Shown here one piece after another: positions 51,552 through 61,343 of a stretch of DNA of 64,000 nucleotides; position 1 is the first letter of the stretch; each line of letters begins with the position of its first letter. A model generated the notes under the pieces. That model was not told the origin of the DNA. It saw only the letters and a program-made list of their open reading frames with translations, and searched no databases. Made by a program: the position numbers and the translations under genes. This DNA comes from Sphingobacterium populi (GTDB lineage Bacteria; Bacteroidota; Bacteroidia; Sphingobacteriales; Sphingobacteriaceae): assembly GCF_001586775.1 (NCBI RefSeq), contig NZ_LQXS01000001.1:434001-498000 (forward strand), written 5' to 3'.

Positions 51552-54500
51552 CTATCCCAGTAGATTTAGCAAATCCCCTTTGTCCATCTTTTGTAGTAAT
51601 GAGCTGCTAGCTGAGGTTAATGCGCCAGCGAGGTCGCGTTTTTTTTGTTGTAGTTTCATCATCTTTTGTTCGACTGTATCCAGCGCGATGTAGCGTATTG
51701 CCATCACGTGCTTATCTTGTCCGATTCGATAACTGCGATCGATTGCTTGATTTTCTACCGCTGGATTCCACCAAGGATCCATCAGAAAGATGTAATCCGC
51801 TGCCGTTAGATTCAGACCTACACCACCAGCCTTGAGGCTAACTAAGAAAACGCGGCGCTCGTTATTGTTTTGAAACTGTTCCACTTCATGTGCACGATCA
51901 ACGGTTTGTCCTGTTAGGTAGGAGTGTGCTATTTGGCGTTCGTCCAATCGCTTACGAATCAAATCCAACATTCCCACAAACTGGGAAAATATAATTACTT
52001 TATGTTGGGATATAATACTATCCATCTGCTCCAGCATCGCCTCGATCTTTGCAGAAATACTGGATTCATAACCTTCTTTTAATAAGGCCGGTGCATTGGC
52101 AATCTGTCGCAAGCGAGTAAGTCCGGCCAAGACATTCATACTATTTTTCTCGAGTTCGTCTTCTTCTTGCTGTGCTATATAATCACGGAATTCGGCTTCG
52201 TAGGTATCGTATATTGCCCTTTGTTTGTCGCCCAATTCGCAGTAAATAATCATCTCAGTTTTCTCTGGAAGTTCAGTTGCCACTTCCTTCTTGGTACGTC
52301 TTAATAGAAAAGGCGCGATGTGTTTTTGCAATTCTGCTGCTCGCAAATTATCATCAAAACGATCAATCGGAGTCGAATAGGTATCTCTAAAATAGGTCAT
52401 ATTCCCAAGCAAGCCAGGGCAGGCAAAAGAAAATTGACCGTACAGATCGTACGTGCTATTTTCGATAGGAGTACCTGTCAAGACAAAACGATTTCTGCTT
52501 TTAAGCTGCATCGCAGATTTGTAACGTATAGAATTGGGATTTTTAATAGCTTGTGATTCATCCAGTATAATCATGTCGAAGGAGAATTTTTTCAACCGTG
52601 CTAGGTCTGAAACCATCACGCCATAAGTCGTAATGAGCACATCGAATTGCGACCATTCTGCTGACGACAGATCTCTTCCTTTCCCATATAAGATGTGTGC
52701 AGATAGCGAAGGTGCAAACGTTTTGATTTCGCTTTCCCAATTGAATAGAAGTGAGGTCGGCACCACTATTAAAGCGGTACGTTGATTTGCCTGTTTGCGT
52801 TGAGTAAGTAATAATGCGATGATTTGCAGCGTTTTGCCTAATCCCATGTCGTCGGCTAAGCAACCACCGAAATTGAAACCGTCTAAGGCAGATAACCAAG
52901 CCAAACCTTGAATCTGATAGGGACGAAGTGTTGCTTGTAGTGCGGCCGGAACTTCGATTAATGGCAACTCTTTTCGGTTGTGCAAATGCTTTATCAAAAG
53001 CTCTATTTCGCGTCTGGTTGCGGAAGAATATTCGACATCGTCACTCAAATCATTCAGCTCGGCAAAACGTGTTTTTGGAATGTCGATCTGCTCATCTTGT
53101 ACGCTACCCAGCGCAAAGAACTTAGCTAATTTGTCCATCCATTCTTCTGGTAAAATACCACGGGTTCCATCATCTAGAGTTACGTAGCGGTTTTTGTTGC
53201 GCATAGCGCGGTACAATTGCTTCACAGATGCTTGCTGGTTGCCATAGGTTGCTGTTATTTTGGCATTGAACCAGTCGGTGCCACTCAGTATTTTGATGTC
53301 AATCTTTGCTGCATGAATATTGAGCTTGTCCAGCTTAAGATTTTGAGCACCCAAAATGCTAATGCCTTCTTGGCGCATACGTTCAAAAACGGGTAAAAAC
53401 CAATCGTTGGCCACAAATGTTTCGTGGTGCAGGTAGAAGAAATCACGCTCGTGCCATTGTTCGGCGAAATGTGGATGTTGATTGCTTAAAAGAGATTTGA
53501 ATTTGTTCTCGAGATTTTCATCACGCGGCACGAGGTAACTATTGCCGTTGGCATCCAGTCCTTTTATTTGCCTTTTAGTGACCAGCGGAATCTCAGTTGC
53601 ACCATAGCGCACGACGGGCGTTAGGTATATGAAGTTTCCGCGCTGTGCTAGGTAAATAATTCTTTCGGTATCCTGTTCTACGATTACTTTTTCTTCTTTA
53701 CTAGCTGCTCTGATCGTGGCATATTGGATCTCAATTGCATCTTCTAGCGGCTCTAGCACCGATTTTGTGAAAGCATCGTATTTTGATTCGTGGACTAACA
53801 AAATCTCAGGACGTTTCTTGAAATACTCGATCAAGCGTAGCATGTGCACATTATCGATTAATGAGTACACCTGATCTTTTTGAATAAAATAGCGATGCTT
53901 AATCGGCAATGTCTTTACCGGCAATTCCTGTTCGTGCCAGCGTAAGCTTGCGGTGAGCTCATAAAATGGTCGCCTTTTAAATACGCGAAGCACCATAGTA
54001 GCCTGAAGCATATCCATGCTGATCTGTCGGATGGATTTGGCGGTGATATTATCGGAAATTGCCCGATCATGAAGATAGATCGGAAGCGACAGAGGATTGC
54101 GTTGTATAGCGATCAGTGCCGCTAAATCTTGCTCCTCATCTTTCTCGTCATAAGCGCTTGCAAACGTATTCAATGCTGCATAAAATTTGACTGCCGCAGC
54201 ACTTTGCGCTTTCCAAAGCATACTTGGCGCAGCGATGAACTGGAAAGGAGCTTTGGGCTTACCCGATTGTGTCATGCTCACGCTCAGCAATTCGAATCGT
54301 AACTGTGCGTAAAACTTATGTAGACCCAATACAAGTATATTTTGCCTTGCTGTGTCGGCTTCGATTATTTGATCTTCTATTTTTGGTAGCGGAATTCCAC
54401 CCGTTTTCTCGTTGTGCAGCTCTGCCTGCAGGATGCCGTCATGGATTGACTTCACTAGGATCGATCCTTTGTCATACACCAAATCAAAATATGAATCAAG

Positions 54501-54899
54501 ATCAGATTCTGATTCTAAGCCATAGGGCTTCGCGTATGGAATGAGCATTTGTCGCCGGGCATGGCTATTAAAGAATACGCGGTAGGCGGTGATGTGCATC
54601 ACGGCATAGATTGCCAAAAACTCATATTTGGACAAGCTGTCTTTATTTTCCGTCTGCGAAGTTATGCGTACGCTAATATCTGTATCATTTTGCCAAAGGC
54701 GAATGGTGAGATCGTTTGCCGCATCCTGCGCAGCAACAAACTCAATACCATTGAGCATGATTTCGGTTACGCGCAACTGATACATGGCTGATTTGGCGAC
54801 TGTCGTATCTTGCTCGGGATAATGCGTCAACAACGTTAACTCGCTCAATTCTTCGAACGAAATAGCTTTCAATCGGTACGTGCCGTCAGGTAATCTCAC
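51552..54899 (-). CDS. SNF2-family ATP-dependent helicase/translocase
   Basis: The 1115-residue cytoplasmic protein has a long N-terminal region without recognised domain (about 1-620; a possible SNF2-associated region) followed by the SNF2 ATPase: LRPYQIQGLAWLSALDGFNFGGCLADDMGLGKTLQIIALL (Walker A), IILDESQAIKN (DESQ box), LTGTPIEN, and the C-terminal lobe with VFLVSLKAGGVGLNLTAADYIFLMDPWWNPAVENQAIDRSYRIGQ. It begins with GTG at 54897-54899, preceded directly by an in-frame TAA and by GGAG 8-11 nt upstream, so the GTG start is well fixed. It lies 14 nt after the ABC gene; the role of this pairing is unclear. Confidence 0.92.
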   Translation of the reverse strand: MRLPDGTYRLKAISFEELSELTLLTHYPEQDTTVAKSAMYQLRVTEIMLNGIEFVAAQDAANDLTIRLWQNDTDISVRITSQTENKDSLSKYEFLAIYAVMHITAYRVFFNSHARRQMLIPYAKPYGLESESDLDSYFDLVYDKGSILVKSIHDGILQAELHNEKTGGIPLPKIEDQIIEADTARQNILVLGLHKFYAQLRFELLSVSMTQSGKPKAPFQFIAAPSMLWKAQSAAAVKFYAALNTFASAYDEKDEEQDLAALIAIQRNPLSLPIYLHDRAISDNITAKSIRQISMDMLQATMVLRVFKRRPFYELTASLRWHEQELPVKTLPIKHRYFIQKDQVYSLIDNVHMLRLIEYFKKRPEILLVHESKYDAFTKSVLEPLEDAIEIQYATIRAASKEEKVIVEQDTERIIYLAQRGNFIYLTPVVRYGATEIPLVTKRQIKGLDANGNSYLVPRDENLENKFKSLLSNQHPHFAEQWHERDFFYLHHETFVANDWFLPVFERMRQEGISILGAQNLKLDKLNIHAAKIDIKILSGTDWFNAKITATYGNQQASVKQLYRAMRNKNRYVTLDDGTRGILPEEWMDKLAKFFALGSVQDEQIDIPKTRFAELNDLSDDVEYSSATRREIELLIKHLHNRKELPLIEVPAALQATLRPYQIQGLAWLSALDGFNFGGCLADDMGLGKTLQIIALLLTQRKQANQRTALIVVPTSLLFNWESEIKTFAPSLSAHILYGKGRDLSSAEWSQFDVLITTYGVMVSDLARLKKFSFDMIILDESQAIKNPNSIRYKSAMQLKSRNRFVLTGTPIENSTYDLYGQFSFACPGLLGNMTYFRDTYSTPIDRFDDNLRAAELQKHIAPFLLRRTKKEVATELPEKTEMIIYCELGDKQRAIYDTYEAEFRDYIAQQEEDELEKNSMNVLAGLTRLRQIANAPALLKEGYESSISAKIEAMLEQMDSIISQHKVIIFSQFVGMLDLIRKRLDERQIAHSYLTGQTVDRAHEVEQFQNNNERRVFLVSLKAGGVGLNLTAADYIFLMDPWWNPAVENQAIDRSYRIGQDKHVMAIRYIALDTVEQKMMKLQQKKRDLAGALTSASSSLLQKMDKGDLLNLLG

Positions 54900-54913
54900 T
54901 TAGTACTCCAATT

Positions 54914-55630
54914 TTAGACCGTAAAAAACTGTTCTAATTCAGATAACGAATCTTCAGATTTGACCTCGTCTTTCACTATCTTTCCCCGGTCCAATGCAAT
55001 GATTCTACTAGATACATCAACGGTATGCGACAGATCGTGACTTGATATTAATAACGTTTTGTCGCCATTGGCGCTCTGATCTTTAATTAAATCTTTGAGT
55101 CGGATTTGAGTGCTGGGATCCAAATTAGCAAAAGGTTCATCCCAGATAATTACCGCCGGATCACCAATTAACGTTGAGATAATGCCGACTTTCTTTTGGT
55201 TTCCTTTAGATAGATCGCGAATATAGGTGCCACGATTCAGCACCTCGCCTTGAAAAAAATCTTCGTATCGTTTCAATAATAGATCCACTGAAGCACGTTC
55301 TACCTGTCGCAATTCGGCAATGAAATAAAGAAACTCCTCGGGCGTAAGGTAGCCAATCAAAAAACTTTCGTCTAAGAAAGCTGTAGTCCATTTTTTCCAC
55401 TCGTCGGATTCTGCGGCTAACTTTCCTTGATGTAGCACGGAGCCTGTGGTAGCAGGAGTGAGATCGAGTAAGATGCTGAACAGCGTTGTTTTTCCCGCTC
55501 CATTGTTGCCCACTAAACCTACACAATCTCCTTGATAGATATGTAGTTCAGGGATCTGCACAACTATCGTATCATTATAGTGCTTACTAATATTTAAGAT
55601 GTCAATCATCTGCTTTTTCATATTATTCAC
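54914..55630 (-). CDS. ABC transporter ATP-binding protein
   Basis: The 238-residue ATPase has Walker A GLVGNNGAGKTTLFSILLDL (about 37-56), signature LSKGNQKKVGIISTLIGDPAVIIWDEPFANLD (signature plus Walker B), and the H-loop SSHDL. It works with the permease encoded immediately upstream, whose stop overlaps this start by 8 nt. Single-domain export ATPases of this type accompany DUF5687 permeases; the cargo is not known. Confidence 0.92.
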   Translation of the reverse strand: MNNMKKQMIDILNISKHYNDTIVVQIPELHIYQGDCVGLVGNNGAGKTTLFSILLDLTPATTGSVLHQGKLAAESDEWKKWTTAFLDESFLIGYLTPEEFLYFIAELRQVERASVDLLLKRYEDFFQGEVLNRGTYIRDLSKGNQKKVGIISTLIGDPAVIIWDEPFANLDPSTQIRLKDLIKDQSANGDKTLLISSHDLSHTVDVSSRIIALDRGKIVKDEVKSEDSLSELEQFFTV

Positions 55631-57104
55631 TAACCTGCTTAAAACCTTCTAACATGTTGTATTTACGTGCTTGATAGCGTTGAGCAATGCGTTGTATAAA
55701 GAATTGACGCAGGCAAAATCCTACTATTCCTATTGCAGCCAAAAGTAAACAAGAGATTTCAAAATTGGCAAAAGCATGGATAATCGCCCAAAGTAGTATT
55801 GGGATGATAATAGCTGGAAGCATAACGATCCATTGCGCAGCGCCCATACCTTGGTAATTGAAAAACTGGGATTTATCCAGATCTACTCGTTTGTTATTGT
55901 AAGTGCCAAAGTACAGAAGAAGTGGCACATTAATACCAATATTGTAAATTGCCGTGACTGCGTTAATAAGCAAAATATCGGTACCCAGATATACATACGG
56001 GATAGTCAATATGGTTGTCAGAAATATACTTCCGTAAAGTAAAATGCATTTGGCATTGAGATAATCTTTGATAGCAATACGCTGTGTCTGAATAAAGGGA
56101 TAATAGGAACTATCCCAAGCGGGCAGAAACTGTCCAAAATTGAAGGTAAACAGTCCCGTCGTAAATATCCCTATAAATACGAGCAAGCTTTGGTTTTGGA
56201 TACTCGAATTATTATAAAACAATAGACCATAGAAGAGGCCATATGTACTAATTACGAGTAATGATCTGGTACGTTTATTTCGCCACACTAATTTGAAATC
56301 CAGACGAATGAGTGGCTTGTAACGCCCAAATAGATTCATCCAGCGAAAATTGTCGCTGGCGACACGATTTTTCTTCTGCTGTGTATTGGATTCGAGATAC
56401 AATCGTCGTCGCAAAGATCGATGGATAAGCACGTACGCAAATACCAATAGCACAATCGGTACGCAACTCGAAAATGGATATTGTAAAACCAACTCGAAGT
56501 ACCCTGCAACCATGCCAGTAGCAGAAAAGATGTGCAGATAATCTAGAAAGAATACAAAAGCAAATACCAAGATTACGATGCTAGTTAACCGCCAGTTGGC
56601 AGATACTATGTGTTGCAACGAAAAGTTAAAAAAGTGTAGCGACCATGAAGTGCCGATAATGGCAATAAGCCAAGCCAATAGGGTAGAAAAGCGGTAATCG
56701 CCGACGGACCAGCAAGCGACAGCAAAAGGGATGAATAGTAAAGGCGAAAGAAGATTGTAGAAAGAGAATATACTTTTACTAAGTAAATAATGACTTATAT
56801 TATCGCGTGAAATGCGCTGTATAAGGAATGGTTTCACGTTTATGACGGGTAGCTGCTGCATAACGAAACGTAAAACTAACTCTCCCAGAAACCAAAATAG
56901 CAAATATCGATTCACTTGCTGCATAGGAAATAGGTTTGCCGAACTTTCGTCCAGTAAATCGTACAGGTAGTATCCTGCTGACCATATACCCCGCGCAATA
57001 AGCAATGCAAAAACAGCCAGTAGTATTTTAATAGAGATACTATGTCCGCGGTGTGCAGAACGGAAGAGACTCTTCCATTCTAAAACAAGAAATTTTACGA
57101 ACAT
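55623..57104 (-). CDS. ABC-type permease of the DUF5687 type
   Basis: The 493-residue protein has about ten to twelve hydrophobic helices, no signal peptide, and characteristic early sequence FVKFLVLEWKSLFRSAHRG and the loop RLDFKLVWRNKRTRSLLVIS (about 270). It resembles the DUF5687 membrane proteins that pair with ABC ATPases in Bacteroidota. It is translationally coupled to the ATPase gene (8-nt overlap). Cargo unknown. Confidence 0.82.
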   Translation of the reverse strand: MFVKFLVLEWKSLFRSAHRGHSISIKILLAVFALLIARGIWSAGYYLYDLLDESSANLFPMQQVNRYLLFWFLGELVLRFVMQQLPVINVKPFLIQRISRDNISHYLLSKSIFSFYNLLSPLLFIPFAVACWSVGDYRFSTLLAWLIAIIGTSWSLHFFNFSLQHIVSANWRLTSIVILVFAFVFFLDYLHIFSATGMVAGYFELVLQYPFSSCVPIVLLVFAYVLIHRSLRRRLYLESNTQQKKNRVASDNFRWMNLFGRYKPLIRLDFKLVWRNKRTRSLLVISTYGLFYGLLFYNNSSIQNQSLLVFIGIFTTGLFTFNFGQFLPAWDSSYYPFIQTQRIAIKDYLNAKCILLYGSIFLTTILTIPYVYLGTDILLINAVTAIYNIGINVPLLLYFGTYNNKRVDLDKSQFFNYQGMGAAQWIVMLPAIIIPILLWAIIHAFANFEISCLLLAAIGIVGFCLRQFFIQRIAQRYQARKYNMLEGFKQVSE

Positions 57105-57285
57105 ATGGGACTAATTATGGTACACGCTTCAGTGCGACAATTTTCTCTTCTAAGATATACAAAATAGCTAACTATTGTGATTAAAAAGTCAACAATATGC
57201 ATCGTTTGGCGTTATATAATGGAGAAACATGTGGATCAAGTCCATAGCAACATTTATCTAGGGAAATATCAATAAGGCTATATTT

Positions 57286-58806
57286 ATGGCAATTATCGGA
57301 GAGATTATAAAAAGAGCAATAAAAGTAAATGGTTTATTACAACCGGAGACAAGTCCAGCGTCTGCCCAGTTGTCTGTGTTGAAGGATTTGCTTACCAGAG
57401 CCCAACATACCGCATTTGGTCGCAAGTTTGGCTTTGCGGAGATCCTATTAGCATCAGATCCTATTCAAGCTTTTCAGGAGCGTGTACCTATTTTTGATTA
57501 CGACAAGTTGTATGCAGAATGGTGGCATTATTTAGAGGAAGGATACGAAAATGTGACGTGGCCAGGCGGTCAAAAATATTTTGCGCTAAGCAGTGGAACC
57601 ACCAGTAACAGTAAAGCCATTCCAGTGACTGACGATATGTTGGATTCTATTCGAAAGTCAGGCATCCAACAAGTGCTGAGTATGAAAAACTTTGATGTAC
57701 CGGCAGAGTTTTTTGAAAAGAATATCATGATGTTGGGCAGTAGTACCAATTTGAAAGATTATCATGGGTTTCTATCTGGAGAAATTAGTGGCATTACGGC
57801 AGCCAATTTGCCGATGTGGTTTCGTAAGTTTTACAAACCTGGAAAGAAGATCGCGGCAAGTGATACTTGGGAGCAACGTGTAAAGCGTATCGCTAAAGCA
57901 GCGCCTAAATGGGATGTCGGTACGATTAGTGGGATCCCATCGTGGGCGGAGTTGATGTTGAAAGAAATCATTCGTTACAACAAACTGGATACGATACATG
58001 ATATTTGGCCTAATTTGCAAGTTTACACCACAGGTGGCGTAGCATTTGGACCGTATCGCAAAAGCTTTGAGAAGTTGTTTGCCAAACCCGTAACATACAT
58101 TGATACCTATTTAGCTTCAGAAGGATATCTAGCCACTCAAAAGAGGCCTGATACCGAGGCTATGTCTTTAATTGTGGATAACGGCATATTTTTCGAATTT
58201 GTGCCTTTCACGCCCGAAAATTTAGATGAAGATGGTCGTGTGCGTCAAGATGCGGAAGTACTCGCTCTCAAAGATGTACAAGAAGGGGAGGAATATGTAC
58301 TATTGATATCTACCGTATCGGGTACGTGGCGTTATATGATCGGCGATACGATCATCATCGCAAATAAAGAATTAGGAGAAATCAGAATAAGTGGTCGTAC
58401 GAAGCACTTTCTTAATGTCGTAGGGGAGCAATTATCGGTTAATCAGATGAATAATGCGATACAGCAAGTGCAGGAGAAGTTCGATTTATCAATTCACGAG
58501 TTTACGGTAGCAACAATATCTGACGAAGAGGGTAAATATGTGTCGAAATGGTATCTGGGAGCAGATAATAAAGCCGAAATAGCAGAATTGAACATTTTTC
58601 TAGATCAGCAGTTGTGCAGTGCCAATAAGAATTACAAGGTAGCGCGGAATCAATCGCTGGCAGATGTGCAAGTCCGAGTAGTGCCCGTAGCACATTTTCA
58701 TGATTGGAGTGCCAATTTTAAAAAATTGGGCGGGCAGGCCAAAATACCGCGCGTCATGAAAGAAGAAGAGTTTAAAGAATTCGAAGCTCACCTTGCCAAG
58801 CTGTAG
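57286..58806 (+). CDS. GH3-family (auxin-responsive promoter GH3-like) acyl-adenylating enzyme
   Basis: The 506-residue cytoplasmic protein matches the GH3 family: YFALSSGTTSNSKAIPVT (ATP-binding A3-like motif, about 99-116), YLASEGYLATQ (about 279-289), GTWRYMIGDTI (about 346-356) and SGRTKHFLNVVGEQLS. In plants these enzymes join amino acids to acidic hormones through an adenylate. In bacteria the substrates are not defined. It is monocistronic, between convergent genes, with a bidirectional hairpin after it. Confidence 0.9.
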   Translation: MAIIGEIIKRAIKVNGLLQPETSPASAQLSVLKDLLTRAQHTAFGRKFGFAEILLASDPIQAFQERVPIFDYDKLYAEWWHYLEEGYENVTWPGGQKYFALSSGTTSNSKAIPVTDDMLDSIRKSGIQQVLSMKNFDVPAEFFEKNIMMLGSSTNLKDYHGFLSGEISGITAANLPMWFRKFYKPGKKIAASDTWEQRVKRIAKAAPKWDVGTISGIPSWAELMLKEIIRYNKLDTIHDIWPNLQVYTTGGVAFGPYRKSFEKLFAKPVTYIDTYLASEGYLATQKRPDTEAMSLIVDNGIFFEFVPFTPENLDEDGRVRQDAEVLALKDVQEGEEYVLLISTVSGTWRYMIGDTIIIANKELGEIRISGRTKHFLNVVGEQLSVNQMNNAIQQVQEKFDLSIHEFTVATISDEEGKYVSKWYLGADNKAEIAELNIFLDQQLCSANKNYKVARNQSLADVQVRVVPVAHFHDWSANFKKLGGQAKIPRVMKEEEFKEFEAHLAKL

Positions 58807-58814
58807 GTTCTTTA

Positions 58815-58850
58815 GCAAGAAAGCCGGTTATTACCGACTTTCTTGCGTTT
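58815..58850. terminator. Terminator hairpin between convergent GH3 and metalloprotease genes
   Basis: GCAAGAAAGCCGG (58815-58827) pairs, apart from one C-A mismatch, with CCGACTTTCTTGC (58834-58846) around TTATTA. It starts 9 nt after the GH3 stop and includes the last codons of the leftward gene. Confidence 0.65.
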
Positions 58851-59481
58851 CTTGAGCAATGCTTTCGGCGATATCGATTTCCTCCGCGAGTAAGTTTTCT
58901 TTGTCTGCCTTATTGCTTGTTTCCATTTCGTCCACTATCGTCACAATATCATCAGGTGATAAGTAAAGCCTGGCAATCTTATCTTTGTATTGTTGGGAAA
59001 GACCGCTATGGTTAAGAATAAAATCTTTTGTAGCTAAGATATAATCAGACATTCCGCGATGTACGGCAAATGTGTCGGCTACGCGCTCCGCTTTTCTGAT
59101 ATAGGTTTTAGAAAGCCAGTATAGCAAACCAAATCGGGCGATGCCCAATGTATTACGTTGCTCATAATCCATAATATGTCCTAGTTCATGACCGATCCAG
59201 CCAATCAATACATCCGGATCCACTTGATGCAGCGGTTCTATACTATGCTTTAATTTGAAAACCGGGCTCATTAGGATATCATATTTTCGATTTTTGCGTG
59301 ACCCAAATAAGGTACTAACCTGTGGTCTGGCAGCCATAATCGAACCATTCAACGATCTCGTAAATTTAAATCGGATGTGTGTAGCCTGTAGTTCGGGATA
59401 GTGGGCGAGTGCGGCAAGCACTTCTTGCCGAATTATATTAGGAATTTCTTTATGAATGGTATATGTGTCTGTTTTGATCAT
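58831..59481 (-). CDS. Zinc metalloprotease-like protein with HExxH motif (gluzincin type)
   Basis: The protein of 216 residues from MIKTDTYT carries HELGHIMDY (HExxH) at about 121-129 and a downstream AERVADTFAVHRGM, whose Glu fits the third zinc ligand of M48/gluzincin peptidases. There is no signal peptide or clear transmembrane helix; VLIGWIGHELGHIMDY and RFGLLYWLSKTYI are only semi-hydrophobic. The first ATG at 59526 adds 15 residues without a role. It could be an SprT/M48-like intracellular protease. Substrate unknown. Confidence 0.72.
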   Translation of the reverse strand: MIKTDTYTIHKEIPNIIRQEVLAALAHYPELQATHIRFKFTRSLNGSIMAARPQVSTLFGSRKNRKYDILMSPVFKLKHSIEPLHQVDPDVLIGWIGHELGHIMDYEQRNTLGIARFGLLYWLSKTYIRKAERVADTFAVHRGMSDYILATKDFILNHSGLSQQYKDKIARLYLSPDDIVTIVDEMETSNKADKENLLAEEIDIAESIAQETQESR

Positions 59482-59601
59482 ATTCAGTGTGTATATGTTC
59501 TTGTAGAAGGGCAAATTCCACTCCAAAACCTGACCTTGAACAAAAACTTTTTATAAAATGGCCTGTTACTATTTATATAAAGACATTAAATCGAATAGCT
59601 T

Positions 59602-59832
59602 ATGAATGATAATAATAAAAAACCTAAAAATGCTGAGGAGCGCGGAAAAGCCGAAAACGAAAAAGCAAATTATACCAACTTTCCACCAGAAAAAGAAGAT
59701 ATAGAAGGCACACAAAAAGAAGATGATCCAGATATTGAGGAAACGCAGGACGAAGATGAACTGGATGGCCCGCAAGGACCTTTGGCAGGTAATGCAGAAG
59801 GAAATGTAGATCCAGAAAAGAAAAAAGATTAG
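59602..59832 (+). CDS. Small acidic low-complexity protein, function unknown
   Basis: The 76-residue protein is very rich in Glu, Asp, Lys and Asn (KEDIEGTQKEDDPDIEETQDEDELDG) with no predicted fold, likely disordered. Similar short acidic proteins are common in Sphingobacteriaceae genomes but unnamed. It has a good ATG and an own terminator at 59851, which support expression. The antisense frame looks like a membrane protein only because of the acidic codons. Confidence 0.6.
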   Translation: MNDNNKKPKNAEERGKAENEKANYTNFPPEKEDIEGTQKEDDPDIEETQDEDELDGPQGPLAGNAEGNVDPEKKKD

Positions 59833-59850
59833 TGCATAGGTACTGCTAAT

Positions 59851-59895
59851 ACCTACAAAAAAGGTTATTTGTCTAAATAACCTTTTTTTGTAGGT
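59851..59895 (+). terminator. Terminator of the acidic protein gene
   Basis: A long stem (59851-59870 with 59875-59895) with loop GTCT, A-rich left arm and T-rich right arm. Confidence 0.75.
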
Positions 59896-59925
59896 TGCGA
59901 GAAGCATTGGCGACCGATAGCAAAA

Positions 59926-59961
59926 AGAAAGTCCGATAGAAATTTTTCTATCGGACTTTCT
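59926..59961 (-). terminator. Terminator of the leftward accA operon
   Basis: A perfect 17-bp stem (59926-59942 with 59945-59961) followed on the minus strand by TTTTT. The two-base loop TT must open to four or more. It lies 20 nt after the stop of the coiled-coil gene. Confidence 0.8.
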
Positions 59962-59981
59962 CTATACAGGTTAATTTGCTA

Positions 59982-60275
59982 TTACTTCAAATTATTAATT
60001 TCCTGCTGTTCTTTAAGTTTAGCGATGTTGTTTTTATCACCAAACTCTTCAGTTTTTTGTTGGAAGGAATCTAAGATAGCCTGAATTGCTTCAGCGTTAT
60101 GTGCAGTACGCTCATAGATTTCAGGGATTTTTTCCTCGATTGCCTTGTCACCGAGTTCGATGTTATCGACTTCAATCTTTCCAATCTTTTCCAAAACCGC
60201 TTGCTGACTGTGTCTTACATCCTCAAGCTCTCTGGAAATTTTTTCCATCAACTCAAACTTTTTCAACTTGTCCAT
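59982..60275 (-). CDS. Small coiled-coil protein, function unknown
   Basis: The 97-residue protein is charged and helical (FELMEKISRELEDVRHSQQAVLEKIGKIE, then AIQAILDSFQQKTEEF), probably a coiled coil, with no signal or known motif. It lies 50 nt after accA on the same strand and is followed by a strong terminator, so it belongs to that operon. I do not recognise a family. Confidence 0.7.
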   Translation of the reverse strand: MDKLKKFELMEKISRELEDVRHSQQAVLEKIGKIEVDNIELGDKAIEEKIPEIYERTAHNAEAIQAILDSFQQKTEEFGDKNNIAKLKEQQEINNLK

Positions 60276-60325
60276 AATATATTCTGTTGTTTCTTATTAT
60301 AGAACAAATACAAGTTAAAAAGGTT

Positions 60326-61279
60326 TTACTCTACGACAACACCCATCTGACTAAATTTGTTGATTCGCTCGTTGACGAGTGTATCCGCATCTTTCGCTTT
60401 TAATGTGGCTAGATCACTTACGATTTTTGATTTTAGTTCTTCTGCCGCCGCTAGAGGATCTTGATGTGCTCCGCCAATCGGCTCTTCAATAATGCCATCA
60501 ATCAAGCCATTTTGCAGCATATCTTCTGCTCTCAACTTTAGCACTTCTGCTGCTTGCTCTTTATTGTCCCAGCTTCTCCACAAAATGGACGAACACGATT
60601 CTGGTGATATTACCGAGTACCATGTATTTTGCATCATGTAAACTCGATCGCCAATACCGATGCCCAATGCGCCTCCAGAAGCACCTTCGCCGATTACGAT
60701 GCAGATCACAGGTACTTTCAAAATAGACATTTCTAATAAGTTGCGTGCAATAGCTTCACCTTGACCACGCTCTTCAGCTTCTAAACCTGGATATGCTCCC
60801 ATGGTATCGATCAGCGTAATAATAGGTTTGCCAAATTTTTCGGCCATCTTCATCAAGCGCAATGCTTTGCGATAACCTTCTGGATTGGCCATGCCAAAGT
60901 TGCGAAACTGACGTTCTTTGGTGTTTTTACCTTTTTGGTGGCCAATAATCATGACTGATTCACCATTGATTTTGGCAAATCCGCCCACGATTGCCTTATC
61001 GTCGCGCACTGTGCGATCTCCGTGAAGCTCGACAAAATCCGTGCTGATCATTTCTATATAATCAAATGTCTGCGGGCGGCCTGGATGGCGGGACATTTGT
61101 ACCTTTTGCCATCCGGTCATATTTTGATAGACCTCAATTTTTGTTTTGGCCAATTTTTCTTCCAGCTCGCGAACGGTAGCGCTCATGTCTACCTTCGTTT
61201 TCTCGGCAACTTGATTTACTTTCTCAATCTGAGTTTGTAAATCTGCTATTGGCTTTTCAAAGTCAAATGTTGTCTCCAT
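60326..61279 (-). CDS. accA: Acetyl-CoA carboxylase carboxyltransferase subunit alpha
   Basis: AccA with AccD transfers the carboxyl group from carboxybiotin to acetyl-CoA, making malonyl-CoA for fatty acid synthesis. The 317-residue protein has the crotonase-fold core: [65 protein letters not shown] and [44 protein letters not shown]. AccD is not in the window. It is followed by the coiled-coil gene. Confidence 0.95.
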   Translation of the reverse strand: METTFDFEKPIADLQTQIEKVNQVAEKTKVDMSATVRELEEKLAKTKIEVYQNMTGWQKVQMSRHPGRPQTFDYIEMISTDFVELHGDRTVRDDKAIVGGFAKINGESVMIIGHQKGKNTKERQFRNFGMANPEGYRKALRLMKMAEKFGKPIITLIDTMGAYPGLEAEERGQGEAIARNLLEMSILKVPVICIVIGEGASGGALGIGIGDRVYMMQNTWYSVISPESCSSILWRSWDNKEQAAEVLKLRAEDMLQNGLIDGIIEEPIGGAHQDPLAAAEELKSKIVSDLATLKAKDADTLVNERINKFSQMGVVVE

Positions 61280-61343
61280 ATTATTTTTTTACTATGCTTG
61301 GCAAAAGCTAAGATAGTGATTTTAGATTAGTAATAGATGTGGG

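Noticed and set aside
59569..59907. A leftward, very hydrophobic 112-residue ORF resembling a membrane protein
   Set aside because: It is the antisense of a Glu/Asp/Lys-rich gene, where acidic codons read as Phe/Ile/Leu; the rightward gene has the better start and terminator.
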